A stretch of 64,000 nucleotides of DNA from Flavobacteriales bacterium CG_4_9_14_3_um_filter_40_17 (GCA_002790195.1 PFUR01000057.1:1-64000), one strand, 5' to 3'; positions 45,862-55,441 are shown, counted from the first letter of the stretch. Program-made: numbers and translations. The notes: generated by a model from the sequence alone, not told the origin.

Positions 45862-46164
45862 TTAAAGTTTTATACCAACAGACAACAAATCTTTGTAGTT
45901 TTTTTGCGTTTTAAAAAATTTAGCAATATAAGGGCTTGTTGGTACAACCTTCAATTTTTTTTCGTTCACATAATCTAAAACTTTAATGATGAAATTGTTT
46001 TTAAAAGCTTCATCTTGTAGTTCGTCCGGCACATTCAATTTTGTTAGAAATATTTTACGTTCTTGCATTGCATATTCGATGGTGGCTTTACATTTGCAAG
46101 AGTTGCATTCAAATTGCCTTAAAAATTCATTGTTTTTAAATTGGATTGAATCAGCGGTTGTCAT
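45862..46164 (-). CDS. Small GNAT-like protein (acetyltransferase-fold, PF14542-like)
   Basis: 100 aa. The order of segments, NEFLRQFE, ATIEYAMQERKIFLTKLNVPDEL, then a helix and a LKVVPTSPYIAKFFKTQKNYKDLL tail, matches the short GNAT-related family in which the last segment is normally KVxPxCPYVxxYxxxHPEY. The acetyl-CoA loop (R/Q)GxGxG expected after VPDEL is missing here (LQDEAFKNN), so it may not be an active acetyltransferase. No signal peptide. The gene is separate from its neighbours and its role is unknown. Confidence 0.7.
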   Translation of the reverse strand: MTTADSIQFKNNEFLRQFECNSCKCKATIEYAMQERKIFLTKLNVPDELQDEAFKNNFIIKVLDYVNEKKLKVVPTSPYIAKFFKTQKNYKDLLSVGIKL

Positions 46165-46258
46165 GAGTGATGTTGTTAAATTAATATATTGAAATATCTA
46201 AAAAAAAAAGAACGTTTTTTCGAAATATGCTTTGTCGCTTTTATGATTATTTTTACAC

Positions 46259-46292
46259 TTGAGGTTCAATGCATTCAGAATGATTACATTTG
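46259..46292 (+). promoter_or_regulatory. Promoter upstream of the alpha/beta hydrolase gene
   Basis: TTG at 46259-46261 and TACATTTG at 46285-46292, 23-bp spacer, 46 bp before the ATG at 46339. The -7 box is a full match to TAnnTTTG; the -33 half is weaker. Confidence 0.5.
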
Positions 46293-46338
46293 AAACGACA
46301 AATTTACAAAAACTATTTAACTTTAATTTACGCTATTT

Positions 46339-47007
46339 ATGCCCACAGACATTTTGCCGATACCGGTTTATTTTATGCCCGGAATGTCTGCGAATCGATT
46401 GATATTCGAAAAAATAAAACTACCTGAAGACAGGTTTTCCATGCATTTTTTGGAGTGGAAAACACCGTACCCAAACGAATCGGTTAGAGCCTATTCTGCC
46501 CGAATGGCCGATGAAATAAAACACGCCAACCCCGTTTTGCTGGGGGTGTCTTTTGGGGGCATCATCGTACAAGAAATGAGCAAACTTATCCCAACCCGTA
46601 AATTGGTTATTGTTTCAAGTGTAAAATCAAATTGCGAATTTCCTAAAAAGTTTAAGTTTGCACAAATAACTCAAGCTTATAAGCTGTTTCCAACCGGATT
46701 GGTTGCCAACTTAGATATTTTACAAAAATTGGCGTTCGGGGACAATCTTAGAAAGAGGCTTATTTCTTATGAAAAGTATCTGACAGTCAGAGATAAAATT
46801 TATTTGAATTGGGCTTTGGATGCGATAGTCAATTGGAGTCAGGAGGAACCACTAAAAAACACAATCCATATTCACGGAACCGAAGATTTGATTTTTCCCG
46901 TTTGCAATATTGAAAATTATGTAGCCGTAAAAGGTGGTGATCATGCCATGATATTGAGTAAATCTAAATGGTTTAATGAGCATCTGCCTGAAATTATTTT
47001 GAAATAA
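46339..47007 (+). CDS. Alpha/beta hydrolase
   Basis: 222 aa. The nucleophile elbow LLGVSFGGII (Ser near 75) and a C-terminal catalytic His in GGDHAMIL (near 199), with an Asp near 183 in HGTEDLIFP, give a complete catalytic triad. The cap region is small. The substrate cannot be predicted. The lytic transglycosylase gene follows at 61 bp and may be co-transcribed. Confidence 0.85.
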   Translation: MPTDILPIPVYFMPGMSANRLIFEKIKLPEDRFSMHFLEWKTPYPNESVRAYSARMADEIKHANPVLLGVSFGGIIVQEMSKLIPTRKLVIVSSVKSNCEFPKKFKFAQITQAYKLFPTGLVANLDILQKLAFGDNLRKRLISYEKYLTVRDKIYLNWALDAIVNWSQEEPLKNTIHIHGTEDLIFPVCNIENYVAVKGGDHAMILSKSKWFNEHLPEIILK

Positions 47008-47068
47008 TGCCGTCCAAATCAACAAAACTGGCTCAAAAAGAAGTGATTAAATCTAAAAAAATGAAGTT

Positions 47069-48004
47069 ATGAAAACCATGCAAAAAATTTTGAGTGCCTT
47101 GGGATTGATTTTTGTAGGCGTTTTACTAAGCCACACCGTTCGTTCGGAATCTATACCCGATTTGACTGTAATTGACAATGGCCCTAAATCCGTAATCGCA
47201 AGAACCAAGGCTGTTGAAGTTCCCAAAGAAATTGATTTTGCAGGAGAAACAGTTCCTGTCAATGACGTAGATGTGTATGAAAGGCTTGACCGTGAGCTTA
47301 TTATCAATACCTACTTGCACTCGAGTACCATACTTAATTTTAAAAGAGCCAATAAATATTTTCCGGTGATTGAGCCCATTTTGAAAGAATACGGCGTTCC
47401 GGATGATTTTAAATATTTGGCCGTTATAGAAAGTAATCTGCAAAATGTGACCTCCTCCGCCGGCGCAAAAGGTATTTGGCAATTTATGCAGGTTACTGCA
47501 AAACAATACGGCCTTGAAGTAAATTCATCTGTAGATGAGCGCTATCATCTTGAAAAATCTACCATCGCTGCCTGTAAGTATTTGATTGATGCCAAATCCA
47601 AATTTGGCAGTTGGACTTTGGCCGCGGCTTCCTACAATGCAGGGTTGGCAGGAATTAATTCAAAACTCACAAATCAAGAAGTAACAGATTATTACAATCT
47701 TTTGCTCAATTCTGAAACAAGCCGATATTTATTTAGGATTATTGCCCTCAAACAGATTATGCAAAATCCTGAAAAATATGGATTTGACTTTCTACCTGAA
47801 GATTTTTATCAATATACACCCAATCATAAAATTGAAATAGATTCTTCAATCAATAACCTGACGAAGTTTGCAACTGAGCAAGGAATCAATTTAAGAATAT
47901 TGAAAAGGCACAATCCTTGGTTGTTAGTAAATAGTTTGGTGAACAACGCTCGTAAAAAGTATGAAATTGAAATCCCTGAAAACGGATTTTATGTTTTGAA
48001 TTGA
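47069..48004 (+). CDS. Lytic transglycosylase (SLT domain), exported
   Basis: 311 aa. The signal peptide ends near residue 26. The SLT domain spans about 100-230, with the catalytic Glu in LAVIESNLQN and the family motifs SSAGAKGIWQFM, and AAASYNAGL. The C-terminal part (about 255-311) resembles half of a LysM-like or family-specific tail rather than a full LysM. It cleaves peptidoglycan between MurNAc and GlcNAc, releasing anhydro-muropeptides. The MltD/Slt-type catalytic core is typical in size. Confidence 0.93.
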   Translation: MKTMQKILSALGLIFVGVLLSHTVRSESIPDLTVIDNGPKSVIARTKAVEVPKEIDFAGETVPVNDVDVYERLDRELIINTYLHSSTILNFKRANKYFPVIEPILKEYGVPDDFKYLAVIESNLQNVTSSAGAKGIWQFMQVTAKQYGLEVNSSVDERYHLEKSTIAACKYLIDAKSKFGSWTLAAASYNAGLAGINSKLTNQEVTDYYNLLLNSETSRYLFRIIALKQIMQNPEKYGFDFLPEDFYQYTPNHKIEIDSSINNLTKFATEQGINLRILKRHNPWLLVNSLVNNARKKYEIEIPENGFYVLN

Positions 48005-48176
48005 TTGCTTACGATTCTTTTTCTTACAACATTCTAAACAGGTGGCTTCGACTTCTCTCAGCCACCTGTTTTCAAGTTTTTTCCAACTATTTCATGTTTT
48101 TATGCAGAGCCAAGGAGTATCAAGTTTCTGAGTCTTGTTTCTTGTCTCTAAAATTTCCCTATTTTTTAAATGACAA

Positions 48177-48209
48177 TTTGGCATTTACCAAGAATTGGCA
48201 ATACTTTTG
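48177..48209 (+). promoter_or_regulatory. Promoter of grpE-dnaJ
   Basis: TTTG (48177-48180), 21-bp spacer, TACTTTTG (48202-48209), 27 bp before the grpE ATG. The housekeeping-type boxes suggest transcription by the main sigma factor; I see no CIRCE inverted repeat here. Confidence 0.6.
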
Positions 48210-48236
48210 CAAACCAAAATCGAAATTAAATTAGCA

Positions 48237-48794
48237 ATGAACAGCAAAGACAACTCAGAAATTAAAAACAAGGATAATACACAGTCAACAGGCGAAAACC
48301 AATTAGCTAATCCAAAAGCAACTAAGAATAAATTAAAATTTGATGGCAAAATAAAATCCTTAGAATTGGAAATCCAACAGGAAAAAGATAAATTTCTCAG
48401 ACTGTTTGCCGAATTTGAGAATTATAAAAAAAGAACATCCAAGGAACGAATTGAACTTTTTAAAACTGCAGGCCAAGACGTTCTTGTTTCCTTATTGCCT
48501 GTTTTAGATGATTTTGACAGAGCACTTGGGCAGTTAGCTAAATTAGAAGATCAAAGCATGTTTTCCGGAATTTCGCTCATCAACAACAAACTAAGAGACA
48601 CCCTAGTTTCTAAAGGTTTAGAGCCGTTTGAAGTGAATATTGGAGATTCTTTCAATGCTGATTTTCACGAAGCAGTCACCCAAATTCCGGCTTCATCCGA
48701 TGAGATGAAAGGAAAAATTGTAGATGTTTTGGAAAAAGGATATAAGCTTGGAGAGAAAATAATCAGATATCCGAAGGTAATTATCGGACAGTAA
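48237..48794 (+). CDS. grpE: Nucleotide exchange factor GrpE
   Basis: 185 aa from the ATG at 48237; a frame open 42 bases upstream would start inside the promoter. It exchanges ADP on DnaK. A disordered Asn/Lys-rich N-terminus (1-35) leads to the long coiled coil (about 38-90, [20 protein letters not shown]) and the beta wing (about 125-185, [14 protein letters not shown]). It is followed by dnaJ after 13 bp; dnaK is not adjacent. Confidence 0.96.
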   Translation: MNSKDNSEIKNKDNTQSTGENQLANPKATKNKLKFDGKIKSLELEIQQEKDKFLRLFAEFENYKKRTSKERIELFKTAGQDVLVSLLPVLDDFDRALGQLAKLEDQSMFSGISLINNKLRDTLVSKGLEPFEVNIGDSFNADFHEAVTQIPASSDEMKGKIVDVLEKGYKLGEKIIRYPKVIIGQ

Positions 48795-48807
48795 ATTTAA
48801 AATAACA

Positions 48808-49920
48808 ATGAAAGACGATTTTTACGACATATTGGGGATTCAGAAAAACGCTTCAGAGGCTGAAATAAAAAAAGCCTACCGAAAGAAAGCTATTGAATAT
48901 CACCCCGATAAAAACCCAGGTGATAAGACAGCAGAAGAAAAATTCAAAAAAGCTGCGGCTGCATATGAAGTTTTGAGCAATCCGGATAAGCGTGCAAAAT
49001 ACGATCAATATGGACATGCAGCTTTTGACGGTTCAGGCGGTTTTAGTGGAGGCGGGATGAATATGGAAGATATATTCAGCCAGTTTGGAGATATTTTTGG
49101 AGGCGCTTTTGGTGGTAGTTTTTCAGGGTTTAGCGGAGGAGGCGGACAACACAGGATGAAAGGTAGCAACCTTCGAGTCCGAGTCAAGTTGACTTTGGAT
49201 GAAATTGTAATTGGAGTTGAAAAGAAAATAAAAGTTAAAAGAAAAGTAAAAGCTCAAGGGGTTCGTTACACCACTTGCAACACTTGCCACGGCAGCGGAC
49301 AAATTTTGCGCGTGACCAACACCATACTGGGGCGGATGCAAACAGCATCAGCCTGTCACGTCTGCCAAGGTACTGGGCAGGCCATTCTATCCAAACCCGC
49401 AGATGCAGATGCACAAGGATTGAAATTTGTCGATGAAACAGTTTCGATACAGATACCCGGCGGTGTCAGCGATGGCATGCAACTTAAAGTCTCAGGAAAA
49501 GGAAACGATGCGCCGGGAAATGGAATACCGGGCGATTTAATCGTTTTAATCGAAGAGGTAGAACACGACCTACTGAAACGCGAAGGCGACAATCTGCATT
49601 ACGATTTATACATCAGTTTTTCAGAAGCTGCCTTAGGTGTCTCCAAAGAAATAGAAACCATAACAGGTAAAGTTAGAATTAAACTCGAACCGGGCATTCA
49701 GTCCGGTAAAATACTTAGGTTAAAAGGCAAAGGGGTAAGCAACGTAAACGGCTACAACAAGGGAGATTTATTGGTTCATTTGAACGTTTGGACTCCCAAG
49801 GAATTGTCGAAAGAGCAAAGAGATTTTTTTGAAAAAATGATAGACGACCCAAATTTTATACCCAAGCCGGAAAAGAACGACAAATCATTTTTTGAAAAAG
49901 TAAAAGATATGTTTTCATAA
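48808..49920 (+). CDS. dnaJ: Molecular chaperone DnaJ (two-zinc-motif form)
   Basis: 370 aa. The J domain (1-70) with HPD in [11 protein letters not shown] stimulates DnaK. A Gly/Phe-rich linker (about 75-110) follows. The zinc region has only two CxxCxGxG motifs (CNTCHGSG near 156 and CHVCQGTG near 182) instead of the usual four, then the two C-terminal substrate-binding beta domains. The shortened zinc finger appears normal for Flavobacteria-type DnaJ; with only two motifs, one zinc site is expected. It is the second gene of grpE-dnaJ. Confidence 0.95.
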   Translation: MKDDFYDILGIQKNASEAEIKKAYRKKAIEYHPDKNPGDKTAEEKFKKAAAAYEVLSNPDKRAKYDQYGHAAFDGSGGFSGGGMNMEDIFSQFGDIFGGAFGGSFSGFSGGGGQHRMKGSNLRVRVKLTLDEIVIGVEKKIKVKRKVKAQGVRYTTCNTCHGSGQILRVTNTILGRMQTASACHVCQGTGQAILSKPADADAQGLKFVDETVSIQIPGGVSDGMQLKVSGKGNDAPGNGIPGDLIVLIEEVEHDLLKREGDNLHYDLYISFSEAALGVSKEIETITGKVRIKLEPGIQSGKILRLKGKGVSNVNGYNKGDLLVHLNVWTPKELSKEQRDFFEKMIDDPNFIPKPEKNDKSFFEKVKDMFS

Positions 49921-49961
49921 AATAATTTGTTAAAATAAAATTATTTTTTTACATTTGAAAC

Positions 49962-49990
49962 GTCATTAATCTTTAATGACATTTTTCTTT
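49962..49990 (+). terminator. Intrinsic terminator after dnaJ
   Basis: Perfect 8-bp stem GTCATTAA/TTAATGAC (49962-49969, 49973-49980) with a 3-nt loop, followed by atttttcttttt. AT-rich and therefore weaker than the next hairpin. Confidence 0.65.
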
Positions 49991-50007
49991 TTCATAGCAA
50001 TTTTTTT

Positions 50008-50046
50008 CCCATCCTTGGCATGCAAATGTTAAGGATGGGTTTTTTA
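50008..50046 (+). terminator. Second hairpin terminator downstream of dnaJ
   Basis: Stem CCCATCCTT (50008-50016) with AAGGATGGG (50031-50039), 14-nt loop, followed by six T residues. It probably acts in tandem with the AT-rich hairpin 28 bp upstream and insulates natA. Confidence 0.85.
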
Positions 50047-50127
50047 TATACGTTTCAAAATTTGAATTTTATGCAAGTTTCAATGCATAATTACTTACAT
50101 TTACAAAAAATTGTTTTTTAAAATTCT

Positions 50128-51072
50128 ATGGAAAATAAGGTGCTGGAAGTTAAAAATGTCTCGAAATCTTACGATAATTATTTAGCGCTAAACAACGTTT
50201 CACTCTCCATAAACCAAGGAACCATTTTCGGATTGTTGGGTCCGAATGGCGCAGGCAAAACTTCTTTGATTCGGATAATCAATCAGATAACAATGCCGGA
50301 TAGTGGTACAATTCTGTTCAATGGGAAACCACTAAGCCAAAGCCATATCAAGCAGATAGGCTATCTGCCGGAAGAACGCGGATTGTACAAATCCATGAAA
50401 GTCGGGGAGCAGGTACTTTATTTAGCCCGGCTCAAAGGAATTGAAAAATCAGAGGCCAAAACAAAAATCGATTTTTGGTTTAAAAAATTCGGAATTGAAA
50501 GCTGGTGGAATAAAAAAATAGAGGAATTGTCGAAAGGGATGGCACAGAAAATCCAATTCATCGTTACCGTTTTGCACGAACCGAAATTACTAATCTTCGA
50601 TGAGCCGTTCAGCGGATTTGACCCTATCAATGCAGAAATCATCAAAAATGAAATTTTGTTGCTTAAAGAAAAAGGCGCAACTATCATTTTTTCAACACAC
50701 CGTATGGAATCTGTTGAAGAGTTGTGTGATGATATTGCCCTGATGAATAAATCTAATCTGATTTTAAACGGCAATTTATCGGCTGTAAAAGAATCATTTA
50801 AACAGAATATTTTTGAAGTGAAACTAAAAATCTTTGAAGAACACAAATCCATTGAAGCCATCCATAAAAAAATAGATATTATCGAAAATATCTTCGATCC
50901 AATTAAAAACATAAATTCGTTTAAAATTCAATTAGCCCAAGGAAAGACTGCAAATGATTTGTTGTCCGAACTATCAAAAGCTGGAAGTATCATCCTCTTT
51001 AAAGAACTGATTCCAAGCGTAAACGATATTTTTATTCATGCTGTAAAAATGGATTCATATGCAATTGCTTAA
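50128..51072 (+). CDS. ABC transporter ATP-binding protein, NatA type
   Basis: 314 aa. Walker A GPNGAGKTS near 38, Q-loop, the ABC signature LSKGMAQKIQ (LSGGQ-like) near 137, Walker B LLIFDEPFSGFD near 157, H-loop STHR. A C-terminal extension of about 90 residues (225-314) is typical of NatA/DrrA-type exporters. The last 14 bases overlap the permease gene, so the two make one transporter. NatAB exports Na+ in Bacillus; in other bacteria related pairs export drugs or act in envelope maintenance, so the substrate is open. Confidence 0.92.
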   Translation: MENKVLEVKNVSKSYDNYLALNNVSLSINQGTIFGLLGPNGAGKTSLIRIINQITMPDSGTILFNGKPLSQSHIKQIGYLPEERGLYKSMKVGEQVLYLARLKGIEKSEAKTKIDFWFKKFGIESWWNKKIEELSKGMAQKIQFIVTVLHEPKLLIFDEPFSGFDPINAEIIKNEILLLKEKGATIIFSTHRMESVEELCDDIALMNKSNLILNGNLSAVKESFKQNIFEVKLKIFEEHKSIEAIHKKIDIIENIFDPIKNINSFKIQLAQGKTANDLLSELSKAGSIILFKELIPSVNDIFIHAVKMDSYAIA

Positions 51073-52327
51073 AATTATTATAAACAGAGAATTTAAGGCA
51101 CGCGTCAGGAATAAATCATTTGTGGTAATGACTTTTATGAGCCCGCTTTTAGCAGTTTTCATGCTGTTTTTGATTACTTATTTATCCAAAGTAAATACCG
51201 AAGAAAAGAAAGAGATTGCAGTTTATGACCCAACCGATAAGCTACAGGAAATCTTGTTCGATACACAAAAAGTAACCTATCATTTTTTGGACAAGGCTTC
51301 ATTAGAACAATCCAAAGATTGGGTGGTTTCCAAAAAGCTTTTCGGTTTGATTTATTTTGCTGAAAACACCGAATCCAAGCCACAAATTACATTTTATACA
51401 GACAATTCGCCCGGGCCAACACTCGTTTCGGATATTGAATCTAAAGTGAATGAGTATTATTGGCGGCAAGATTTAAAAAGTCAAGGCATAGACCCCGAAC
51501 TTTTTAAAAAAAAGCAAAATGGCGCAGTGATAGATTTGCAAAGTTTTTCTGGTAAAAAAACTTCAAAAACGGCTACTTATGTGAAAATGTTTTTTGGCGG
51601 TACCTCCGGATACTTGATCATGATGTTTATCGTCATCTATGGGAATATGGTCATGCGAAGCGTCATAGAAGAGAAAACCAATCGGATTATTGAGATTATA
51701 ATTTCTTCCGTAAAACCGTTCTATCTCATGTTGGGAAAGATAATAGGAACTTCACTCGCCGGTTTGTTGCAGTTTACTATTTGGATTGTTCTTGGATTTA
51801 TATTGACCCAAATTTTAGGTGCTTTCTTTACTTTTGACGAACCACAAACGATGACTTCAGCCGGTTCATTTGACTTACCTATTCTTATTCAATCTATAGC
51901 TGAACTTCCGTTGGCACTGATGATAGTTTCTTTCTTTTTGTATTTTATAGGGGGCTATTTCCTCTACAGTGCCATTTATGCCGCAATAGGTGCTTCAGTT
52001 GATAATGAAACCGATACACAACAATTTCTGTTGCCCATCTTGCTACCACTCATTTTGGGTGTTTATGTTGGTTTTGTAACGGTATTTGATAATCCACACG
52101 GCTCAGTTGCAACCTTGTTTTCTATTTTCCCACTGACCTCGCCGATTGTTATGCTCATGAGGATTCCATTTGGTGTACCGTGGTGGCAACTTGCAGCGTC
52201 TTTGATTTTACTGTTTGTTTCTTTCGTAGTTGTGGTATGGTTTGCCGGTAAAATATACAGAGTAGGAATACTGATGTATGGCAAAAAACCAACTTATAAA
52301 GAGTTGTACAAATGGTTGAAATATTGA
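51059..52327 (+). CDS. ABC transporter permease, NatB type (ABC-2 family)
   Basis: 422 aa. An N-terminal helix (about 20-42) is followed by a large extracytoplasmic domain (about 45-185) and five C-terminal helices (about 190-400). The segment RSVIEEKTNRIIEIIISSVKPFYLMLGKIIG is the coupling-helix signature of ABC-2 permeases of the NatB group. It forms the membrane half of the exporter with the upstream ATPase. The 286-bp gap to the next gene is AT-rich and shows only weak promoter candidates. Confidence 0.9.
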   Translation: MQLLKIIINREFKARVRNKSFVVMTFMSPLLAVFMLFLITYLSKVNTEEKKEIAVYDPTDKLQEILFDTQKVTYHFLDKASLEQSKDWVVSKKLFGLIYFAENTESKPQITFYTDNSPGPTLVSDIESKVNEYYWRQDLKSQGIDPELFKKKQNGAVIDLQSFSGKKTSKTATYVKMFFGGTSGYLIMMFIVIYGNMVMRSVIEEKTNRIIEIIISSVKPFYLMLGKIIGTSLAGLLQFTIWIVLGFILTQILGAFFTFDEPQTMTSAGSFDLPILIQSIAELPLALMIVSFFLYFIGGYFLYSAIYAAIGASVDNETDTQQFLLPILLPLILGVYVGFVTVFDNPHGSVATLFSIFPLTSPIVMLMRIPFGVPWWQLAASLILLFVSFVVVVWFAGKIYRVGILMYGKKPTYKELYKWLKY

Positions 52328-52613
52328 GAAATACACTAGCGGTTTAATCTTCTTTTGATTTGATGAAATTGTTCTATTCGAATATATAATAATTGAATCT
52401 GCTACACCTTCTATACATGTGCTTATCGTTAAGTTTTCCATTGCTCCCTAAATACCTACAACACCTCAAATTTTTAGATTTTTAGATTCTTTCGACTTAA
52501 ATTCTTCAACACAAATCGGGCTTCATACAGTTTGCATAAGTTTAACTAAACCCCCAATACTTGGTTTCAATTTTTTTTGATTAACTTTCAGACGTGAAAT
52601 ACAATAACAAAAT

Positions 52614-53777
52614 ATGCCCAAAATTCTAATCATAGAAGACGAAGCCAGCATACGGAGAGTCTTGTCTAAGATACTTAAAGAAGAGAACCCTAACTACGAA
52701 ACCACTGAAGCTGAAGATGGAAAACAAGGACTTGAACTGTTTTCAAACGAAGATTTCGATTTGGTTATTTGTGATATCAAAATGCCAAAAATGGATGGAG
52801 TCGAACTGTTGGAATCTGCCAAAAAAATCAAACCCGAAGTGCCTTTTTTGATGATTTCAGGTCACGGAGACATCAAAACAGCTGTGCAAACCATGCGAAT
52901 GGGAGCTTTTGATTACATTTCAAAACCCCCTGATTTGAATCGGTTGTTGCATGTGGTTCGCAACGCTTTAGACAAAAAAATTTTGTTGACAGAAAACACC
53001 ATTTTAAAGAAAAAAGTCAGCAAAAACTTTGAAATGATTGGCTCCTCATCGGCCATGCAGCATGTCAAAGAACTAATAGAAAAAGTATCTTCTACCGATG
53101 CACGGGTGCTAATTACCGGCGAGAATGGATCCGGAAAAGAATTGGTAGCACATTGGCTACATCAAAAAAGCAGCCGGTCAGAAGGGCCTTTTATAGAAGT
53201 GAATTGCGCCGCTATACCATCTGAACTAATTGAAAGCGAGCTTTTTGGACATGTTAAGGGAGCCTTTACCTCCGCCGTAAAAGACAGAGCAGGAAAATTT
53301 GAAGCAGCCAATGGAGGCACACTATTCTTAGATGAAATTGGGGATATGAGCCTCTCGGCACAAGCTAAAGTCCTTCGTGCATTGCAAGAAAACAAAGTTT
53401 CACGTGTGGGTTCAGAAAAAGACATTAAAGTCGATGTGAGAATCATCGCAGCAACCAATAAAAATTTAAAAAAAGAGATAGAAGAAAACAAATTCCGAGA
53501 GGATTTATACCACCGATTGGCTGTTATTTTGATACAAGTACCTTCACTTAATGACAGAAGAGAAGACATCCCTGATTTAATTTCATTTTTTGCCAGTAAA
53601 ATTGCCGAAGAGCAAGGCAATGCAAACAAAAAATTTACTGATAACGCTATTAAATTGCTTCAAGAATACGATTGGACAGGAAATGTGCGTGAACTCCGAA
53701 ACGTGGTCGAAAGGCTGATTATTTTAGGAGGCGATATAGTGGACGAAAACGATGTGTCTCTTTTTGCAAGCAAATAA
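52614..53777 (+). CDS. NtrC-type sigma-54 activator with receiver, lacking the DNA-binding domain
   Basis: 387 aa. The receiver (1-120) has phospho-acceptor Asp54 in VICDIKMPKMDG and Lys104 in SKPP. The AAA+ domain (about 140-370) has Walker A GENGSGKE (169-176), the sigma-54 contact loop GAFTSA (216-221), FLDEIGDMSL (Walker B), and the R-finger region. The protein ends LFASK straight after the AAA+ domain; the Fis-type helix-turn-helix present in NtrC is absent. It may activate sigma-54 holoenzyme from solution or use a partner. Its kinase is not adjacent. Confidence 0.93.
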   Translation: MPKILIIEDEASIRRVLSKILKEENPNYETTEAEDGKQGLELFSNEDFDLVICDIKMPKMDGVELLESAKKIKPEVPFLMISGHGDIKTAVQTMRMGAFDYISKPPDLNRLLHVVRNALDKKILLTENTILKKKVSKNFEMIGSSSAMQHVKELIEKVSSTDARVLITGENGSGKELVAHWLHQKSSRSEGPFIEVNCAAIPSELIESELFGHVKGAFTSAVKDRAGKFEAANGGTLFLDEIGDMSLSAQAKVLRALQENKVSRVGSEKDIKVDVRIIAATNKNLKKEIEENKFREDLYHRLAVILIQVPSLNDRREDIPDLISFFASKIAEEQGNANKKFTDNAIKLLQEYDWTGNVRELRNVVERLIILGGDIVDENDVSLFASK

Positions 53778-53843
53778 TACCAAAAGTGCATTTTAACTTT
53801 ATATAACTATTTTTAGAACCAATTAATTTTAACACCACAAAAC

Positions 53844-55211
53844 ATGACTTTTAGAAAACTTTCAATAAACGCCTATCTGATTTTTTTATTCAGTTTTGTA
53901 GCGACGGCGCAACGACAAATTCTCCCACAAACCGATATGCGGATTTATGATATTATCCAAGCTGTTTCTTCAGATCGGATTGAAAAAGACATTCGGGCTT
54001 TGGCTAATTTCGGAACCAGAAACACCTTGAGCGACACCGTGTCTCAAACCAGAGGTATCGGAGCTGCACGACGTTTTATCAAACAGGAATTTGATGAAAT
54101 TTCAAAATCATGTAAAGGTTGTTTGGAAGTATCTTATCAGAAAGATTTTGTAAAAAAAGAGGAGGGAGCACGTATTGTCAATGACGTTTGGATCGTCAAT
54201 GTAGTAGCAATTCAGCGAGGCACTAAATATCCCAATAGGTATATTATCATGAGCGGCGACATCGATTCGCGAATTTCCGATCCACTCAACTACACAGACG
54301 ATTCGCCCGGAGCCAACGACAATGCTTCCGGGATGGCCGGGACAATCGAAGCAGCAAGGGTATTGTCTAAATACCAATTTGAAAGCAGCATCGTCTATTT
54401 AGGTTTGTCCGGCGAAGAGCAAGGCCTTTTCGGCGGCAAAGGTTTTGCAACAGCCGCAAAAGAAAAAGGTTGGGACATCATTGGGGTTCTTAACAATGAC
54501 ATGATTGGAAATATTGAAGGAGTCGATGGCGTAATTGACAACCGGACCTTTAGGATATTCTCCGAGCCGGTTCCGCCTACTGAAACTGAAAAAGAAAGAA
54601 ATGCACGCCGTTTTACGGGTGGGGAAGTAGATGGGATTTCCCGACAATTGGCGCGGTATGTCCACAAACAAGTTTCTGATTATATGCCAGAAATGAATCC
54701 GATGATGGTCTATCGTTTGGATCGTTTTGGTAGAGGCGGGCATCACAGACCTTTCAATGATTTAGGTTTTCCCGGAATTCGCATCATGGAAGCACATGAG
54801 AATTACAATCGTCAGCATCAAGATATTAGAGTTGAAAATGGCATCAAATATGGAGATGTTATCGAAGGAGTAAATTTTGACTACGCAAAAAAACTAACTG
54901 CCGTCAACGCGATTAATCTCGCCAGTTTAGCCTGGGCTCCTCCAGCTTCCGAAAAAGTGGAGATTGCGGGTGTTGTAGCTCCTTCAGTCAAACTAAGGTG
55001 GCAAAAAGTCAATGACCCAAATGTGGCAGGTTATAAAATATATTGGCGATATACTACTGAGCCGCAATGGCAATTCAGCAGGTTTGTTGACGATGTAAAT
55101 GAATTTACTTTAGATGGGATAGTCATCGACAATTTCTTTTTTGGAGTTGCAACGGTTGGTAAAAACGGTCACGAAAGCTTAGTAGTCTTTCCAAGCGGCA
55201 CTTATAGATAA
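53844..55211 (+). CDS. M28-family exported metallopeptidase with C-terminal beta domain
   Basis: 455 aa. The signal peptide ends near residue 22 (VATAQ). The peptidase domain spans about 35-345: GDIDS (139-142), SPGANDNASG (Asp159), the Glu191-Glu192 pair in SGEEQG, Asp219 in LNNDMIG, and a GGHHRPFND His. In most M28 enzymes the first metal ligand is His in a GHxD motif; here it is Asp139. A fibronectin-type III-like domain (about 360-445) follows. It probably acts in the periplasm or outside as an aminopeptidase. Confidence 0.88.
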   Translation: MTFRKLSINAYLIFLFSFVATAQRQILPQTDMRIYDIIQAVSSDRIEKDIRALANFGTRNTLSDTVSQTRGIGAARRFIKQEFDEISKSCKGCLEVSYQKDFVKKEEGARIVNDVWIVNVVAIQRGTKYPNRYIIMSGDIDSRISDPLNYTDDSPGANDNASGMAGTIEAARVLSKYQFESSIVYLGLSGEEQGLFGGKGFATAAKEKGWDIIGVLNNDMIGNIEGVDGVIDNRTFRIFSEPVPPTETEKERNARRFTGGEVDGISRQLARYVHKQVSDYMPEMNPMMVYRLDRFGRGGHHRPFNDLGFPGIRIMEAHENYNRQHQDIRVENGIKYGDVIEGVNFDYAKKLTAVNAINLASLAWAPPASEKVEIAGVVAPSVKLRWQKVNDPNVAGYKIYWRYTTEPQWQFSRFVDDVNEFTLDGIVIDNFFFGVATVGKNGHESLVVFPSGTYR

Positions 55212-55419
55212 TTGTAAACGGAAAAAGGATAGGTTAAAAGATTCAATCTTTCGAGCTGTTTTTTAATGTTTGATTGTATTTAAGGTTGTGGATTATAAGC
55301 ACTTTTCTATCTTTTTTAAAAAAAACGAAAAAAAACAGAAATTCAATTTAATGCTGTACCTACTTTTGCTTTTACAAGCTGTAATCGAGCTCTTTTTTTA
55401 ATTTTAAAATAAAGGGTTG

Positions 55420-55427
55420 TATTTTTG
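55420..55427 (+). promoter_or_regulatory. -7 box before the DUF1684 gene
   Basis: TATTTTTG, full match to TAnnTTTG, 14 bp before the ATG at 55442, so the leader is very short. No clear -33 box. Confidence 0.5.
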
Positions 55428-55441
55428 TAAAAAGATTTAGA

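Noticed and set aside
48124-48236. CIRCE heat-shock operator before grpE
   Set aside because: No TTAGCACTC-N9-GAGTGCTAA-like repeat is present; a housekeeping promoter is sufficient.
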